DNA from: Methanobacterium_B sp963703015
Lineage (GTDB): Archaea > Methanobacteriota > Methanobacteria > Methanobacteriales > Methanobacteriaceae
Reading direction: 5' to 3'
Length of the DNA stretch: 64,000 nt
Assembly: GCA_963703015.1 (NCBI GenBank)
Contig: OY969779.1
Coordinates: 1,860,001 to 1,924,000, forward strand
How positions within the stretch are numbered: the stretch's first letter is position 1; every line of letters begins with the position of its first letter. Below the pieces are notes generated by a model. The model ran no database searches. It saw only the letters and a list, made by a program, of their open reading frames with translations, and was not told where the DNA came from. Below, piece after piece: positions 16,426 through 25,848 of the stretch. The position numbers were made by a program, and so were the translations under genes.

Positions 16426-17778
16426 TCAAACACCCCTAACAATTGATGCAATTGTTTTAAGTATTATGGGTCCATCCATCCTAGTTTGTCTGAGTATGTA
16501 TCTTGGCCTCAAATAAAACTCTGTGAATGCTTTTTTCTGCAATTTTCTCAGTTCTTCCAAGGAACAGTCCACAGTTTCAAGAACTGGGCTTAACAAGGTG
16601 TACTTGGACCAGTCATTAATTTTTATCAAATTTTCACTGGCTGCTTTGAGGTAGAAGTCTGTTCCGGGATATGGTGTGGCCAATGAAAACACTGCGTAGG
16701 ATGGTTCTAGTACCTTCACAAAATTGATGGTGTTTCTAATACTGGTCTTGGTATCTCCAGGCATTCCAAGAACAACAGATGCTATTGTTCTCATACCATA
16801 TTTTCTTGTGAGTTCGAAGGTTTCTTTTATCTTGGCAATGTTGGTTTTTTTGTTCACTTCATTTAGCACTTGTTGATCAGCAGATTCCACCCCTAAAAAC
16901 ATAGTGATGCACCCAGCATCTTTCATGGTTTTCAACAAGTCTTCGGATATGGTGTCAACCCTTGCAGTACAGCCCCAGTAGTTTTTTAATCCCCTTTCCT
17001 TAATTGCTTCACATATCTCATAGACCCTTTTTTTGTTGATTGTGAAGGTGTCATCCATAAATGCCACCATTTCAATGTCATGTTCGTTTACAAGATGTTC
17101 CATTTCATCAACAACACTCTTTGCAGATCTTAAACGCAGTTTTTGGCCGTGCATTGCAGATGATGCGCAGAAAGAGCATTTATAAGGGCAGCCTCTGCCA
17201 GATATTATGGTGCCTGTTGTGAGTTTCATGTTAAGAATTTTGTACTCGTCCATTGGTAGTAAATGTCTTGCAGGAAATGGGAGACTGTCTAGATCTTCAA
17301 TAATTTTTCTAGGTTCAGTTACAAAATCCTTGGTAGCTATGCCCTCAACTTCCTTGAGATATCTACCATTTTCCAATGCATCGACCAGGTCCACCATTGT
17401 TAATTCACCTTCACCCCTAACAACGATATCCACAAAATCATTTTTTAACATTTCTGGATATGTGAATGTGGGATGGTAACCACCTAAAATAGTCACAGCA
17501 TTTGGACAAACCTTTTTAGAGAGTTTTGCTGTTTCAAGAGCACTTCCTATGGTGGGTGTGACAGAGGTAATTGCAATAATATCCGGTGAATAGTTTTCAA
17601 TTTCCTTTGAAACCCCTTCATGATCCATTTCAAGGGCAGGTGCATCTAATATTTTTACTGTGACTCCATTTTTTTCAAGCATTGCTGCAATATATGCAAT
17701 ACCCAATGGTGGTGCAACTAAACCTATAAATTTATATTTTGACGAGTTATATGGTGGATTTATCATCAATACCTTCAT
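16426..17778 (-). CDS. B12-binding-domain radical SAM protein
   Basis: A 450-residue radical SAM enzyme with an N-terminal cobalamin-binding-like domain (residues 1-140: KVLMINPPYNSS, LGGYHPTFTYPEML, VRGEGELTMVDLVDAL) and a radical SAM core with the cluster motif SGRGCPYKCSFCASS (CxxxCxxC, about residue 190). Further core elements are VAFMDDTFTINKKRV and FLGVESADQQVL. The C-terminal part (LRPRYILRQT) is basic. Members of this class methylate unreactive carbons or catalyse other rearrangements; the substrate is unknown. Its start codon overlaps the stop of the upstream acetolactate-synthase-like gene by 4 nt, so the two are translationally coupled. Confidence 0.85.
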   Translation of the reverse strand: MKVLMINPPYNSSKYKFIGLVAPPLGIAYIAAMLEKNGVTVKILDAPALEMDHEGVSKEIENYSPDIIAITSVTPTIGSALETAKLSKKVCPNAVTILGGYHPTFTYPEMLKNDFVDIVVRGEGELTMVDLVDALENGRYLKEVEGIATKDFVTEPRKIIEDLDSLPFPARHLLPMDEYKILNMKLTTGTIISGRGCPYKCSFCASSAMHGQKLRLRSAKSVVDEMEHLVNEHDIEMVAFMDDTFTINKKRVYEICEAIKERGLKNYWGCTARVDTISEDLLKTMKDAGCITMFLGVESADQQVLNEVNKKTNIAKIKETFELTRKYGMRTIASVVLGMPGDTKTSIRNTINFVKVLEPSYAVFSLATPYPGTDFYLKAASENLIKINDWSKYTLLSPVLETVDCSLEELRKLQKKAFTEFYLRPRYILRQTRMDGPIILKTIASIVRGV

Positions 17779-19385
17779 TCTAATACCTCTGGCAATGGAA
17801 TACCTTCTGTTTGATCTACTTCAATATCAATAAGATATGGTTCTTGCATCTTTAAAGCTTTACCTACAGCTATCATAACTTCTCCGGGAGAATTAACACT
17901 TACACTATTAATATGGTATGATTCTGCTAGTTTTTTAAAGTCAGGATTTTCCAATTCAACCTGATAACTTTTTCCATAGTACATTTCCTGCCACTGTTTA
18001 ATTATCCTTAGTGAATTGTTATTGATGATACAAATTACAATTGGAAGATTATATTCATGAATTGTGCCAAGTTCTTGTAGTGTCATTTGAAAATCACCAT
18101 CACCAACAATGGCTACAACTGGTTTTCCAGGATTTGCAAGGGATGCGCCTATTGCAGCTGGAACACCGTACCCCATGGGCCCAAAACCTCCTGAAAATAG
18201 TAATGATGCTGGTGTTTTAGCATTCCTGAGCAGTGTGACCCATGTGGTGTGGGTACCGGCATCATTAACAACAACAGAATCTTCAGCAGCATCAAGAATT
18301 TCTTTAATTGCCCTTTGGGGTTTAATTGGAATGGTGTCAAAGTTCGTTTTAACTGCAAAGGTTTTAGGATTTTTAAAGATATCAAAAAGCCATTTCTCAG
18401 TATTCAATGCATGAACATCGTTCAATTTATCTAAAAATTGATTAACATCGCCTTGAATCTTCAAATCACCTTCAAGAACTCTTTCATCAAGATTTACATG
18501 TATCACTTTAGCTTCACCAATTCCTTGGCAGGTACGTTCAGATAACCTGCACCCGAGTGCAAGGATCAGATCAGAATTTTTTCCAGCGTAGTTAGCTGCT
18601 TTGGTTCCCCTTAAACCAATCATCCCAACTGACAACTCATGTTCTTCAGGGAGTACGCCACGAGCATGGTAAGTGCTTGCAACAGGAATTTTATGTTTTT
18701 CTGCAAAATTTAAAAGTTTATCCGATGATCTGGCCCATAAAACACCAGCACCTGCAATAATTAAAGGCCTCTCAGAATTTTCAATGAGTTTCAAACTCTC
18801 TTCTATGATGAGGGGGTTGATGGAATTTTTATTATTATCATTTTCTAAAATTGAATCAACTAAACTATCTTCCACCAAACTTTCAAGAACATCCTTTGGA
18901 AAGTTTAGATGAACTGGACCTTTACGTTTGTACTTTAATATGTTAAATGCATTAACAAGAGCTAAAATACCTTCTTCAGCGTTTTGAATCTCAAAACTTT
19001 CGATGGTTATGGGTTGGAACACTCCGTTTATATCAATGTCCTGAAATCCATGCTTACCCTTCAATTTGAGGGGTACATCTCCAGTTATCACGATCATAGG
19101 CACAGAGTCTTTATAAGCAGTAGCAACGCCCATGACTAAATTCATGGCTCCCGGACCTCCAGTTGCTACACAAACACCAGTATTTGATGATGCTCTTGCA
19201 AAACCATCTGCAGCATGGGCTGCTCCTTGTTCATGTCTCGTTAGAACATGTTTAATTTCAGATTCTTTCATTGCATCGTACAATGGTAAAATCTGTTCTC
19301 CCGGATGTCCAAAAATAAATTTAACACCAAATCTTTCGAAAACTTTAACCAGTGCATCAGCACATCGTAGCGTATGAGATTCCAT
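17775..19385 (-). CDS. Thiamine diphosphate enzyme, acetolactate synthase large-subunit-like
   Basis: A 536-residue TPP enzyme of the acetohydroxyacid synthase/pyruvate-decarboxylase superfamily. The catalytic Glu is in TRHEQGAAHAADGFARA; GGPGAMNLVMGVATAY follows; the central domain contains PLIIAGAGVLWAR; the TPP/Mg motif is GDGDFQMTLQELG ending in IINNNSLRIIKQW. Typical IlvB proteins are somewhat longer (about 560-590) and are found with an IlvN regulatory subunit, which is absent here. The gene is instead fused by overlap to a B12/radical SAM enzyme, so a role outside branched-chain amino acid synthesis is possible. The assignment to the superfamily is sure; the reaction is not. Confidence 0.85.
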   Translation of the reverse strand: MESHTLRCADALVKVFERFGVKFIFGHPGEQILPLYDAMKESEIKHVLTRHEQGAAHAADGFARASSNTGVCVATGGPGAMNLVMGVATAYKDSVPMIVITGDVPLKLKGKHGFQDIDINGVFQPITIESFEIQNAEEGILALVNAFNILKYKRKGPVHLNFPKDVLESLVEDSLVDSILENDNNKNSINPLIIEESLKLIENSERPLIIAGAGVLWARSSDKLLNFAEKHKIPVASTYHARGVLPEEHELSVGMIGLRGTKAANYAGKNSDLILALGCRLSERTCQGIGEAKVIHVNLDERVLEGDLKIQGDVNQFLDKLNDVHALNTEKWLFDIFKNPKTFAVKTNFDTIPIKPQRAIKEILDAAEDSVVVNDAGTHTTWVTLLRNAKTPASLLFSGGFGPMGYGVPAAIGASLANPGKPVVAIVGDGDFQMTLQELGTIHEYNLPIVICIINNNSLRIIKQWQEMYYGKSYQVELENPDFKKLAESYHINSVSVNSPGEVMIAVGKALKMQEPYLIDIEVDQTEGIPLPEVLE

Positions 19386-19572
19386 TACCTTTAATATGGC
19401 TTTTAAATAGTATAAATTTTGGGAATTGGGATTCTCACAAATTATTAATGTTTCAAAAAAGATAATAAGATAGTAAATGATTTTTTTCTTAAATGCACAT
19501 AATCCAGAATAAGTTTTTAGGTAGAGTATGGTGATTTAATTAGCAGAATAAGTATTTAAACGGGGGAATTAA

Positions 19573-21525
19573 ATGCCTGGTGATTTAGATTCTTTACTCA
19601 AAGAAAAAAGGATTTTTAAACCTTCAATAGAATTTGTTAAGGATTCTAATATCTATAAATGGATGGAAAAGCATAATATATCGAATTATGATGAATTATT
19701 AGAATTTGCAGAGAAAGATCCTGAATGGTTCTGGGATGACATTTCAAATGAACTGGAATGGTTTAAACCTTATACTAAGACATTTAACTGGAACCCGCCT
19801 CATGCTGAATGGTTTGTAAATGGAAAATTTAACATAGTACACAACGCTGTTGACAGACATGCCCAAGGAGATCAGAAAGACAAAACCGCATTTATATGGG
19901 AAGGGGAATCTGGTGAGGTGCGTAGTTTAACTTATAAACAACTTCAAATACAAGTTAACAAATTTGCTAATGTTTTAAGGGATTTAGGAGTTAAAAAAGG
20001 TGACACAGTTAGTATTTATCTTCCAATGATTTTAGAACTTCCAATAGCAATGTTAGCATGTGCAAAAATTGGAGCCATACATTCTGTGGTTTTTTCTGGA
20101 TTTTGGGCAAAGGCTTTTCAAGAAAGAATAAATGACGCTGATTCAAAGGTTGCAATTACTGCAGATGGTTTCACAAGAAGGGGCAAACAGATTTGTCTCA
20201 AAGAAAATGTTGATAGGATTTTGGGAAACACTCCCACCATCCAAAAATTGATTGTGGTGGAACATGCCAAAATTCCAGTTGAAATGGATTCAAACAGAGA
20301 CATATGGTGGCATGAAGCCATGGAAGACGCAGCATCTACATGTGTAAATGAAGAAATGGATTCAGAAGATCCCCTATTTATTTTATACACCTCTGGAACA
20401 ACAGGGAAACCTAAGGGAGTAGTGCATGTGCATGGGGGATATGGTGTTGGGGTTTACACCACATTGAAATTTGTTTTTGATATTAAACCTGAAGATATCT
20501 GGTGGTGTGCAGCGGATATTGGATGGATCACAGGACACAGTTACATAGTATACGCTCCACTCATGATGGGTGCAACATCGGTGATATACGAGGGCACACC
20601 AGACTATCCAGATCCAGGACGTGTATGGAGCATGGTTGAAAAGTATAATGTATCAGTGTTCTACACAGCACCAACAACAGTTAGGATGTTCATGAAATTT
20701 GGAGAAAAATGGCCTGATAAATATGATATCAGTTCTTTAAGGTTGCTTGGTAGTGTGGGTGAACCAATTAATCCTGAAGCATGGATATGGTACCATGAAA
20801 TTATTGGAAAGAGTAGGTGCCCAATTATGGACACATGGTGGCAGACAGAAACAGGAATGCATCTTATCACACCCCTACCCATCTCAAATCTTAAACCAGG
20901 TTCTGCTGTTAAACCATTTCCAACCATTGTGGCAGATATCTTTGATGATAATGGAAATCCCATTACAGATGGAGGAGGAGGACATTTGGTGATAAAATCC
21001 ACCTGGCCTGCCATGTTCAGAACGTTGTACAAAGATCCAGAGAGGTACATAGAAGCCTACTGGAGCAGTTTTAAAAACACGTATTTAAGTGGGGATGTGG
21101 CACGTAAAGATGAGGATGGCTTTTTTTGGATACAAGGCAGGGAAGATGATGTATTAAATGTAGCAGGGCATAGGATCAGTACTGCAGAGGTTGAATCTGC
21201 ACTTGTAAGTCATCCTGGTGTTGCTGAAGCTGCTGTTGTAGGAACGCCAGATGAAATTAAAGGTGAAGAAATAAATGCATTTGTTGTGATCAAAGAGAAC
21301 TACCACTTTGAAAGTTATGAAACTGTACTAAAACACCATGTAAGAACTGAAATAGGTCCTATAGCAACACCGAAATATATAAAATTAGTTAAAGATCTTC
21401 CAAAAACTCGCTCAGGAAAGATCATGCGGCGCGTGATCAAGGCAAGAGTTAAGGGTGAATCTGTGGGTGACACCAGTACACTTGCAAATCCCGAGGCAGT
21501 AGAAGAAATAGAGAAGTTGGATTAA
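19573..21525 (+). CDS. acs: Acetyl-CoA synthetase, AMP-forming
   Basis: Activates acetate to acetyl-CoA through acetyl-AMP, allowing acetate to be used as a carbon source. The 650-residue protein shows the adenylate-forming signatures: YTSGTTGKPKGVVHVHGG (P-loop-like A3), WWCAADIGWITGHSY, DTWWQTETGMH (A5), YLSGDVARKDEDGFFWIQGR (A7/A8 hinge) and the C-terminal catalytic lysine in PKTRSGKIMRR. The N-terminal domain has the Trp-rich acetate-type features (WFWDDISNELEWFKPYTK). GGGGGAA lies 5-11 nt before the ATG. It is divergent from the acetolactate-synthase-like gene and convergent with the flippase gene. Confidence 0.95.
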   Translation: MPGDLDSLLKEKRIFKPSIEFVKDSNIYKWMEKHNISNYDELLEFAEKDPEWFWDDISNELEWFKPYTKTFNWNPPHAEWFVNGKFNIVHNAVDRHAQGDQKDKTAFIWEGESGEVRSLTYKQLQIQVNKFANVLRDLGVKKGDTVSIYLPMILELPIAMLACAKIGAIHSVVFSGFWAKAFQERINDADSKVAITADGFTRRGKQICLKENVDRILGNTPTIQKLIVVEHAKIPVEMDSNRDIWWHEAMEDAASTCVNEEMDSEDPLFILYTSGTTGKPKGVVHVHGGYGVGVYTTLKFVFDIKPEDIWWCAADIGWITGHSYIVYAPLMMGATSVIYEGTPDYPDPGRVWSMVEKYNVSVFYTAPTTVRMFMKFGEKWPDKYDISSLRLLGSVGEPINPEAWIWYHEIIGKSRCPIMDTWWQTETGMHLITPLPISNLKPGSAVKPFPTIVADIFDDNGNPITDGGGGHLVIKSTWPAMFRTLYKDPERYIEAYWSSFKNTYLSGDVARKDEDGFFWIQGREDDVLNVAGHRISTAEVESALVSHPGVAEAAVVGTPDEIKGEEINAFVVIKENYHFESYETVLKHHVRTEIGPIATPKYIKLVKDLPKTRSGKIMRRVIKARVKGESVGDTSTLANPEAVEEIEKLD

Positions 21526-21562
21526 AGAAAATCCCACAATACAACTTCACAACTCAGCTTAT

Positions 21563-23116
21563 TTATACACTTTCCTTAACATATTTGCTTAAAAATTCTG
21601 TAAACATTAACAACGGTTTTTTAAAGGGACCCGAACGATAACTAACCTTTTGGATCATTGATATGTCTCTTGCAACCAAGGTATTGGTAAATGCAAGTAT
21701 CATGATGTAGATCAAAGGCAAGATAATCACTGCAACAAAAAGTGTTAAAATAGTTTTTGGGAGGAGTATCATTAATAAACCTGCTAGGGTAGCTGCTACC
21801 CCTATTTTTGTAAGGTTGGAATAATCCAGTTCAGTCCCTGTGACTTGCAAAGTTTTCCTAGTAGTTAAAACCATTATTATAAATGATGCAATGGTTGTTG
21901 CAATTGCAGCTCCAATTAAGCCTAAAATTGGTACTAAAAAAACTGTTAATAACAAATTGCTGACGGTTCCAATCACCAGATAAACCATGGCAGGATAGGG
22001 TTTACCTGCACCCTGCAGAACACTTGCAGAAATGCCGTAAACAGAGAAGAAAGCCATTCCAACCACTAATATCATTAGGGAAGTTCCTGAAAAATCATAT
22101 GCCATTGGTTTTGAAGGGAAGAGAAGCTGCATTATGGGTTCTCCAAAGATAATAACAATGGCACAGAGGGGAAGCAGCACCAATAGGAGATACCTGTATG
22201 CTAAAGAAACATATTTTTTGACTAAATTGCTTCCATTCAATGCAAATGCTTCAGATGCTGCAGGTAAAAGCACCACAGCCACTGAAGATGATATTACCAA
22301 TGGAAGTCTGGCTATTGGACTTGCAACATTGTAGTAACCAAGCAATGAAAATCCTAAAATAGGGGGAACAATGAAGTTCACTGTCTGAAACAATGTTAAC
22401 TCTGCTAGTCCAGTTATAATTACAGGAGTACTAAATAACAGGAGCATTTTTACTAGTTTTAATTCACCCATAGTTTTTTCAGGTTTTTTAACATTCTTCA
22501 ATCCATCCCAAAATTTCTTTCGGAATATGATGACTGCTGAAGCAGCTGCAATAGCAAAACCTATAATGCTTCCAACCACAGCACCAAGAACATAAAATCC
22601 TGCCAGTATAAACACTACAGCCAGACTTATCATGAATATCTGTTCAACAGCCCTTGTGATCATGATATCTGTCATTTCTTGATATCCCTGAAAAACTCCC
22701 CTAAACAAACCTAAAATTACACTGAATGGTGCAATGAAACTCACAGCTTGTAACAACGCAGTGAGTTCAGGTCCGCCCTTCATATAATCTGAAATGTAAC
22801 CCGCAGAAAAATAGAATACAGTGACGAAGACCACGCTCATTAAGATCATGATCTTCAATGAACTGAATATGACCTTTTTAACCATGTATTTGTTATCCTT
22901 TGCAAGGTACTCAGATACATATTTGGCTATTGCCGGAGGAAGTCCAGCTACTGCAATTAGAATTAAAATCCATTGAAATGACATTGCAGTGTTCAGCATA
23001 CCATAGGCATTGATATCCAGCAAGGATAACATCAGAACCATGAATATGTACCCTCCAACCCTGAAGAATATGGTTCCAATGAGTATGATGAAACTGCCCT
23101 TCAATAATTTATGCAT
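21563..23116 (-). CDS. Polysaccharide/lipid-linked oligosaccharide flippase (MOP family)
   Basis: A 517-residue integral membrane protein with about 14 hydrophobic segments and the layout of MOP-superfamily flippases (Wzx, SpoVB, MurJ-like). The opening is typical: KGSFIILIGTIFFRVGGYIF, then MLNTAMSFQWILILIAVAG. Later segments include GLFRGVFQGYQEMTD and SASVLQGAGKPYPAMVYLVI. Likely cargo is a lipid-linked sugar used for pseudomurein precursors or protein N-glycans, an inference from lineage only. No glycosyltransferase genes are adjacent. It is transcribed alone, convergent with acs. Confidence 0.85.
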   Translation of the reverse strand: MHKLLKGSFIILIGTIFFRVGGYIFMVLMLSLLDINAYGMLNTAMSFQWILILIAVAGLPPAIAKYVSEYLAKDNKYMVKKVIFSSLKIMILMSVVFVTVFYFSAGYISDYMKGGPELTALLQAVSFIAPFSVILGLFRGVFQGYQEMTDIMITRAVEQIFMISLAVVFILAGFYVLGAVVGSIIGFAIAAASAVIIFRKKFWDGLKNVKKPEKTMGELKLVKMLLLFSTPVIITGLAELTLFQTVNFIVPPILGFSLLGYYNVASPIARLPLVISSSVAVVLLPAASEAFALNGSNLVKKYVSLAYRYLLLVLLPLCAIVIIFGEPIMQLLFPSKPMAYDFSGTSLMILVVGMAFFSVYGISASVLQGAGKPYPAMVYLVIGTVSNLLLTVFLVPILGLIGAAIATTIASFIIMVLTTRKTLQVTGTELDYSNLTKIGVAATLAGLLMILLPKTILTLFVAVIILPLIYIMILAFTNTLVARDISMIQKVSYRSGPFKKPLLMFTEFLSKYVKESV

Positions 23117-23370
23117 AACCCTTTGTTATCTCTTATCTACTTAAGGTTAAGTATCAAAAAAAATAATTCCCATTTTCTAAGCTTTATAATCACGATGTGG
23201 ATCCCCACAACTCAGAACTTATATAAAAAAAAGGGTTCCATATAATACAAATTAATTGATTTTAACTTAAAATAATGTTCTAATTTAAGATCTGAAAAGA
23301 TATTGTATGGGTTTAATAAAATCAGTATGGAAGTAAATAAAATTGTTAGATTTAGTTAAATTATTTATTT

Positions 23371-23414
23371 AAAAAAAAATAGTGGGTCTAGGCTCCCGCC
23401 TCCAGAAGACCTAG
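23371..23414 (-). terminator. Hairpin terminator after the downstream glnK
   Basis: Read on the minus strand, a GC-rich hairpin with arms CTAGG (23410-23414) and CCTAG (23388-23392 side), enclosing a GGAGGCGGGAG-type loop, is followed by nine T residues (23371-23379 on the plus strand are A). It lies 22 nt beyond the glnK stop. The GC-rich stem plus T-run stands out in AT-rich surroundings and fits transcription termination of the amt-glnK unit. Alternative pairing of GGTCT with AGACC within the same stretch is equally possible. Confidence 0.5.
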
Positions 23415-23436
23415 AAAAGAAAGTAGGAGAAAAAAA

Positions 23437-23775
23437 TTATACTGCTTTTTCTCCTCTTTCACCAGTTCTAATTCTTATAACCTCTTCAACGGGTGCTACG
23501 AAGATTTTTCCATCTCCAATATCACCTGTTTGTGCAGTTTTTACAATGGCATCCACAACACTGTCAACGTCTTCATCGTTAACAATTATTTCGAGTCGGG
23601 TTTTAGGAAGGAGATCTACTTTGTAATCTCGGCCCCTGTAACTTTCAGTTATTCCTAACTGGCGGCCACGACCTTTGACTTCTGTTACGGTCACTCCATT
23701 GCAATGAATTTCTTGAAGAGCTTCTTTTACAACTTCTAATTTATCTGGTCTTATTACTGCGGTTATTTCTTTCAT
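23437..23775 (-). CDS. glnK: Nitrogen regulatory PII protein GlnK
   Basis: Trimeric PII signal protein that senses ATP/ADP and 2-oxoglutarate and plugs the ammonium channel when nitrogen is plentiful. The 112-residue length is standard. Signatures are the opening KEITAVIRPDKLEVVKEAL, the T-loop GITESYRGRDYKVDLLPKTR with its Tyr, the B-loop TGDIGDGKIFVAPVEE and the C-loop RIRTGERGEKAV. It lies 14 nt after the amt gene in the same operon. A second glnK with about the same sequence is at 25450-25788; they differ mostly in the first 40 residues and around residues 60-80. Confidence 0.97.
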   Translation of the reverse strand: MKEITAVIRPDKLEVVKEALQEIHCNGVTVTEVKGRGRQLGITESYRGRDYKVDLLPKTRLEIIVNDEDVDSVVDAIVKTAQTGDIGDGKIFVAPVEEVIRIRTGERGEKAV

Positions 23776-23789
23776 TTTACCACATTCCC

Positions 23790-25016
23790 TTAAATTCTGT
23801 AACCCGATTCTTCGTGAAGATGGGTGTCAAGTCCTTCAACTTCTTCTTTGAGGTCCACTCTGAGACCAATGGTTTTGTCAATGACAACACCAATTATTAG
23901 GGTCATTATGAGTGTGTATACTCCAACAACAGCTATACCAATTAACTGTGTTACAATCTGTCCAGGGTTTCCGTAGAGCGCACCTGTTCCAAGTGAGTTT
24001 ACGAATGGAGCAGCAAATATACCTGTTGCTAGTGCACCCCATGCACCACCTACACCGTGGATACCGAATACATCAAGTGCATCATCGTAACCGAATTTGG
24101 ATTTGACTGTTGATATTGCGATGTAACAGAATATGGATACTAGGAAACCTATGACTAATGCCCCGCCCATTGTAACAAATCCTGCTGCTGGTGTGATTGC
24201 AACTAAACCTGCTATTGCACCAGATATTGCACCGAGTAAAGTTGGTTTTCCTGTTTTTATAACATCCATCATTACCCATGATATGAGAGCTGCTGCAGTT
24301 GCGGTGTTTGTTGCTAGGAATGCTGAACCGGCTAGTCCTCCTGCGGAAAGTGCTGATCCTGCGTTAAATCCGAACCAACCGAACCACAGTAATGCTGCAC
24401 CTATAACTGAGTATCCCAAGTTATGTGGTAACAGTCTGATATCTTTCCTTTTTCCAAGTAAGAGTACCAGTGCCAGTGCAGCTATACCTGCATTTAAGTG
24501 AACAACTGTTCCTCCTGCAAAGTCTAACACACCTAGTTGTGATAACCATCCTCCACCCCATACCCAGTGGGATATAGGTAGATATACAATTGTTATCCAG
24601 AGCGGCACGAATGCGAGCCATGCACTGAATTTCATCCTTTCAACTATTGCACCTGAAACAAGTGCTACTGTTATGGCTGCAAATGTCATCTGGAAAGCAA
24701 CATATACCAGTAATGGTATTGTAGGTGCTAAAGGTGCCAGAGCATTTACATCGATTCCGTTCATTAATATATTGGCCGGACTACCAATTATACCCATTAC
24801 ATCCGTTCCGAATGCAAGTGGATATCCATAAATTACCCATATTACGCTTGTTATAGAGAATGCTATGAACGATAAAAATATGGTGTTTAATACATTTTCT
24901 TTCTTAGTAAGTCCCCCGTAGAACAATGCTACGCCGGGGAGAGTCATTAACATAACTAAAGCTGTGGAGGTTAACATCCACGCTGTATCACCAGAGTTAA
25001 GAAGTGCTTCAACCAT
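23790..25016 (-). CDS. amt: Ammonium transporter Amt
   Basis: Trimeric ammonium channel of the Amt/Rh family, 408 residues with 11 predicted membrane spans. Family signatures are WMLTSTALVMLMTLPGVALF, FAGGTVVHLNAGIAALALVL (first pore His), WFGWFGFNAGSALSAGG, DALDVFGIHGVGGAWGALA (second pore His) and the cytoplasmic tail EEVEGLDTHLHEESGYRI, the surface that meets GlnK. The ATG has a GGGAGG ribosome-binding site. It is followed by glnK and preceded by a promoter region with an exact NrpR-type operator (25183-25196). It pairs with a second amt-glnK unit immediately upstream. Confidence 0.97.
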   Translation of the reverse strand: MVEALLNSGDTAWMLTSTALVMLMTLPGVALFYGGLTKKENVLNTIFLSFIAFSITSVIWVIYGYPLAFGTDVMGIIGSPANILMNGIDVNALAPLAPTIPLLVYVAFQMTFAAITVALVSGAIVERMKFSAWLAFVPLWITIVYLPISHWVWGGGWLSQLGVLDFAGGTVVHLNAGIAALALVLLLGKRKDIRLLPHNLGYSVIGAALLWFGWFGFNAGSALSAGGLAGSAFLATNTATAAALISWVMMDVIKTGKPTLLGAISGAIAGLVAITPAAGFVTMGGALVIGFLVSIFCYIAISTVKSKFGYDDALDVFGIHGVGGAWGALATGIFAAPFVNSLGTGALYGNPGQIVTQLIGIAVVGVYTLIMTLIIGVVIDKTIGLRVDLKEEVEGLDTHLHEESGYRI

Positions 25017-25090
25017 TTATTTTCCTCCCTTAATGTTATATCTAATATTATGTCGGTTGATTATCAATAGATCAAATGTCAGTCATTTTA

Positions 25091-25230
25091 ATTTATATAT
25101 TGTGAATTTTCCAAATGGAAAATGAGATTAATATTTCAAATCATTCACCCCAATTTTATTTTCACCTAAACTATCGGAGGTAGGAAACATACTTCCGACA
25201 TATCATTGTTGAATTTAACCATATATAAAT
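25091..25230 (-). promoter_or_regulatory. amt promoter region with NrpR-type operator
   Basis: The sequence GGAA-ACATAC-TTCC (25183-25196) matches the NrpR operator GGAA-N6-TTCC exactly and sits in a wider palindrome with arms CGGAGGTA (25175-25182) and TACTTCCG (25190-25197). On the minus strand a TATA box ATTTATATAT (25230-25221) puts transcription start near 25200, so the operator covers the start region. A second TATA (25100-25091), preceded by the inverted repeat TTTTCC-AAAT-GGAAAA (25107-25122), lies closer to the gene. NrpR is the nitrogen repressor known from Methanococcus and Methanothermobacter. Confidence 0.65.
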
Positions 25231-25449
25231 GTTTTGATTGATCTGTCCAAAAATGTACAATAGTGGGTTTATACCTAATAATGAATAGTAAAATTAGAAA
25301 TATTTAAAAAATGTTCATAATTTGATGAATTTTAGGTAATTTTTTGGTGGATTGTTAAAAATCTTAACAAGTTTAAAGATCTTAAAAAAATAAAATAACA
25401 TAGAATGTTTATTTAGGGGATATCAACAAAAAAAATAAGAGAATGGAGG

Positions 25450-25788
25450 TTAAATGGCTTTTTCGCCACGTTCACCAGTTCTTATTCGGATTACTTCTTC
25501 AACAGGTGAAATGAAAATTTTTCCATCACCTATATCTCCAGTTTGTGCTGTTTTAACTATGGTGTCAACAATGTTGTCCAATTCTTCCTCAGATGTAACT
25601 ATTTCAATTTCTGTCTTTGGAAGGAGATCAACCTTGTAATCGTGTCCTCTGTAGCTTTCTGTGATACCTAACTGTATTCCTCTACCCCTTACTTCTTTGA
25701 TTGTTAAACCATTGCAACCTATATCTTCAAGTGCCTGTTTAACTTCCTCTAATTTATCTGGTCTTATAATCGCGAGTATTTTTTTCAT
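25450..25788 (-). CDS. glnK: Nitrogen regulatory PII protein GlnK (second copy)
   Basis: Second PII protein, 112 residues, with the opening KKILAIIRPDKLEEVKQALE, T-loop GITESYRGHDYKVDLLPKTE, B-loop TGDIGDGKIFISPVEE and C-terminal RIRTGERGEKAI. It lies 60 nt downstream of its own amt gene and almost surely binds that channel. Compared with the copy at 23437-23775 the B- and C-loops are nearly the same, while the segment after the T-loop (IEIVTSEEELDNIVD versus LEIIVNDEDVDSVVD) differs, so each GlnK may be matched to one Amt. Confidence 0.97.
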   Translation of the reverse strand: MKKILAIIRPDKLEEVKQALEDIGCNGLTIKEVRGRGIQLGITESYRGHDYKVDLLPKTEIEIVTSEEELDNIVDTIVKTAQTGDIGDGKIFISPVEEVIRIRTGERGEKAI

Positions 25789-25848
25789 TATTATACCTCA
25801 TAAATCCGTATCTAAATTTATTATTACCATGGATTCATTTAAGTCTAC

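Noticed and set aside
25107..25122. TTTTCC-AAAT-GGAAAA as a second NrpR operator
   Set aside because: The half-sites are in the opposite order (TTCC then GGAA) from the known operator, so it was kept only as an inverted repeat in the promoter entry.
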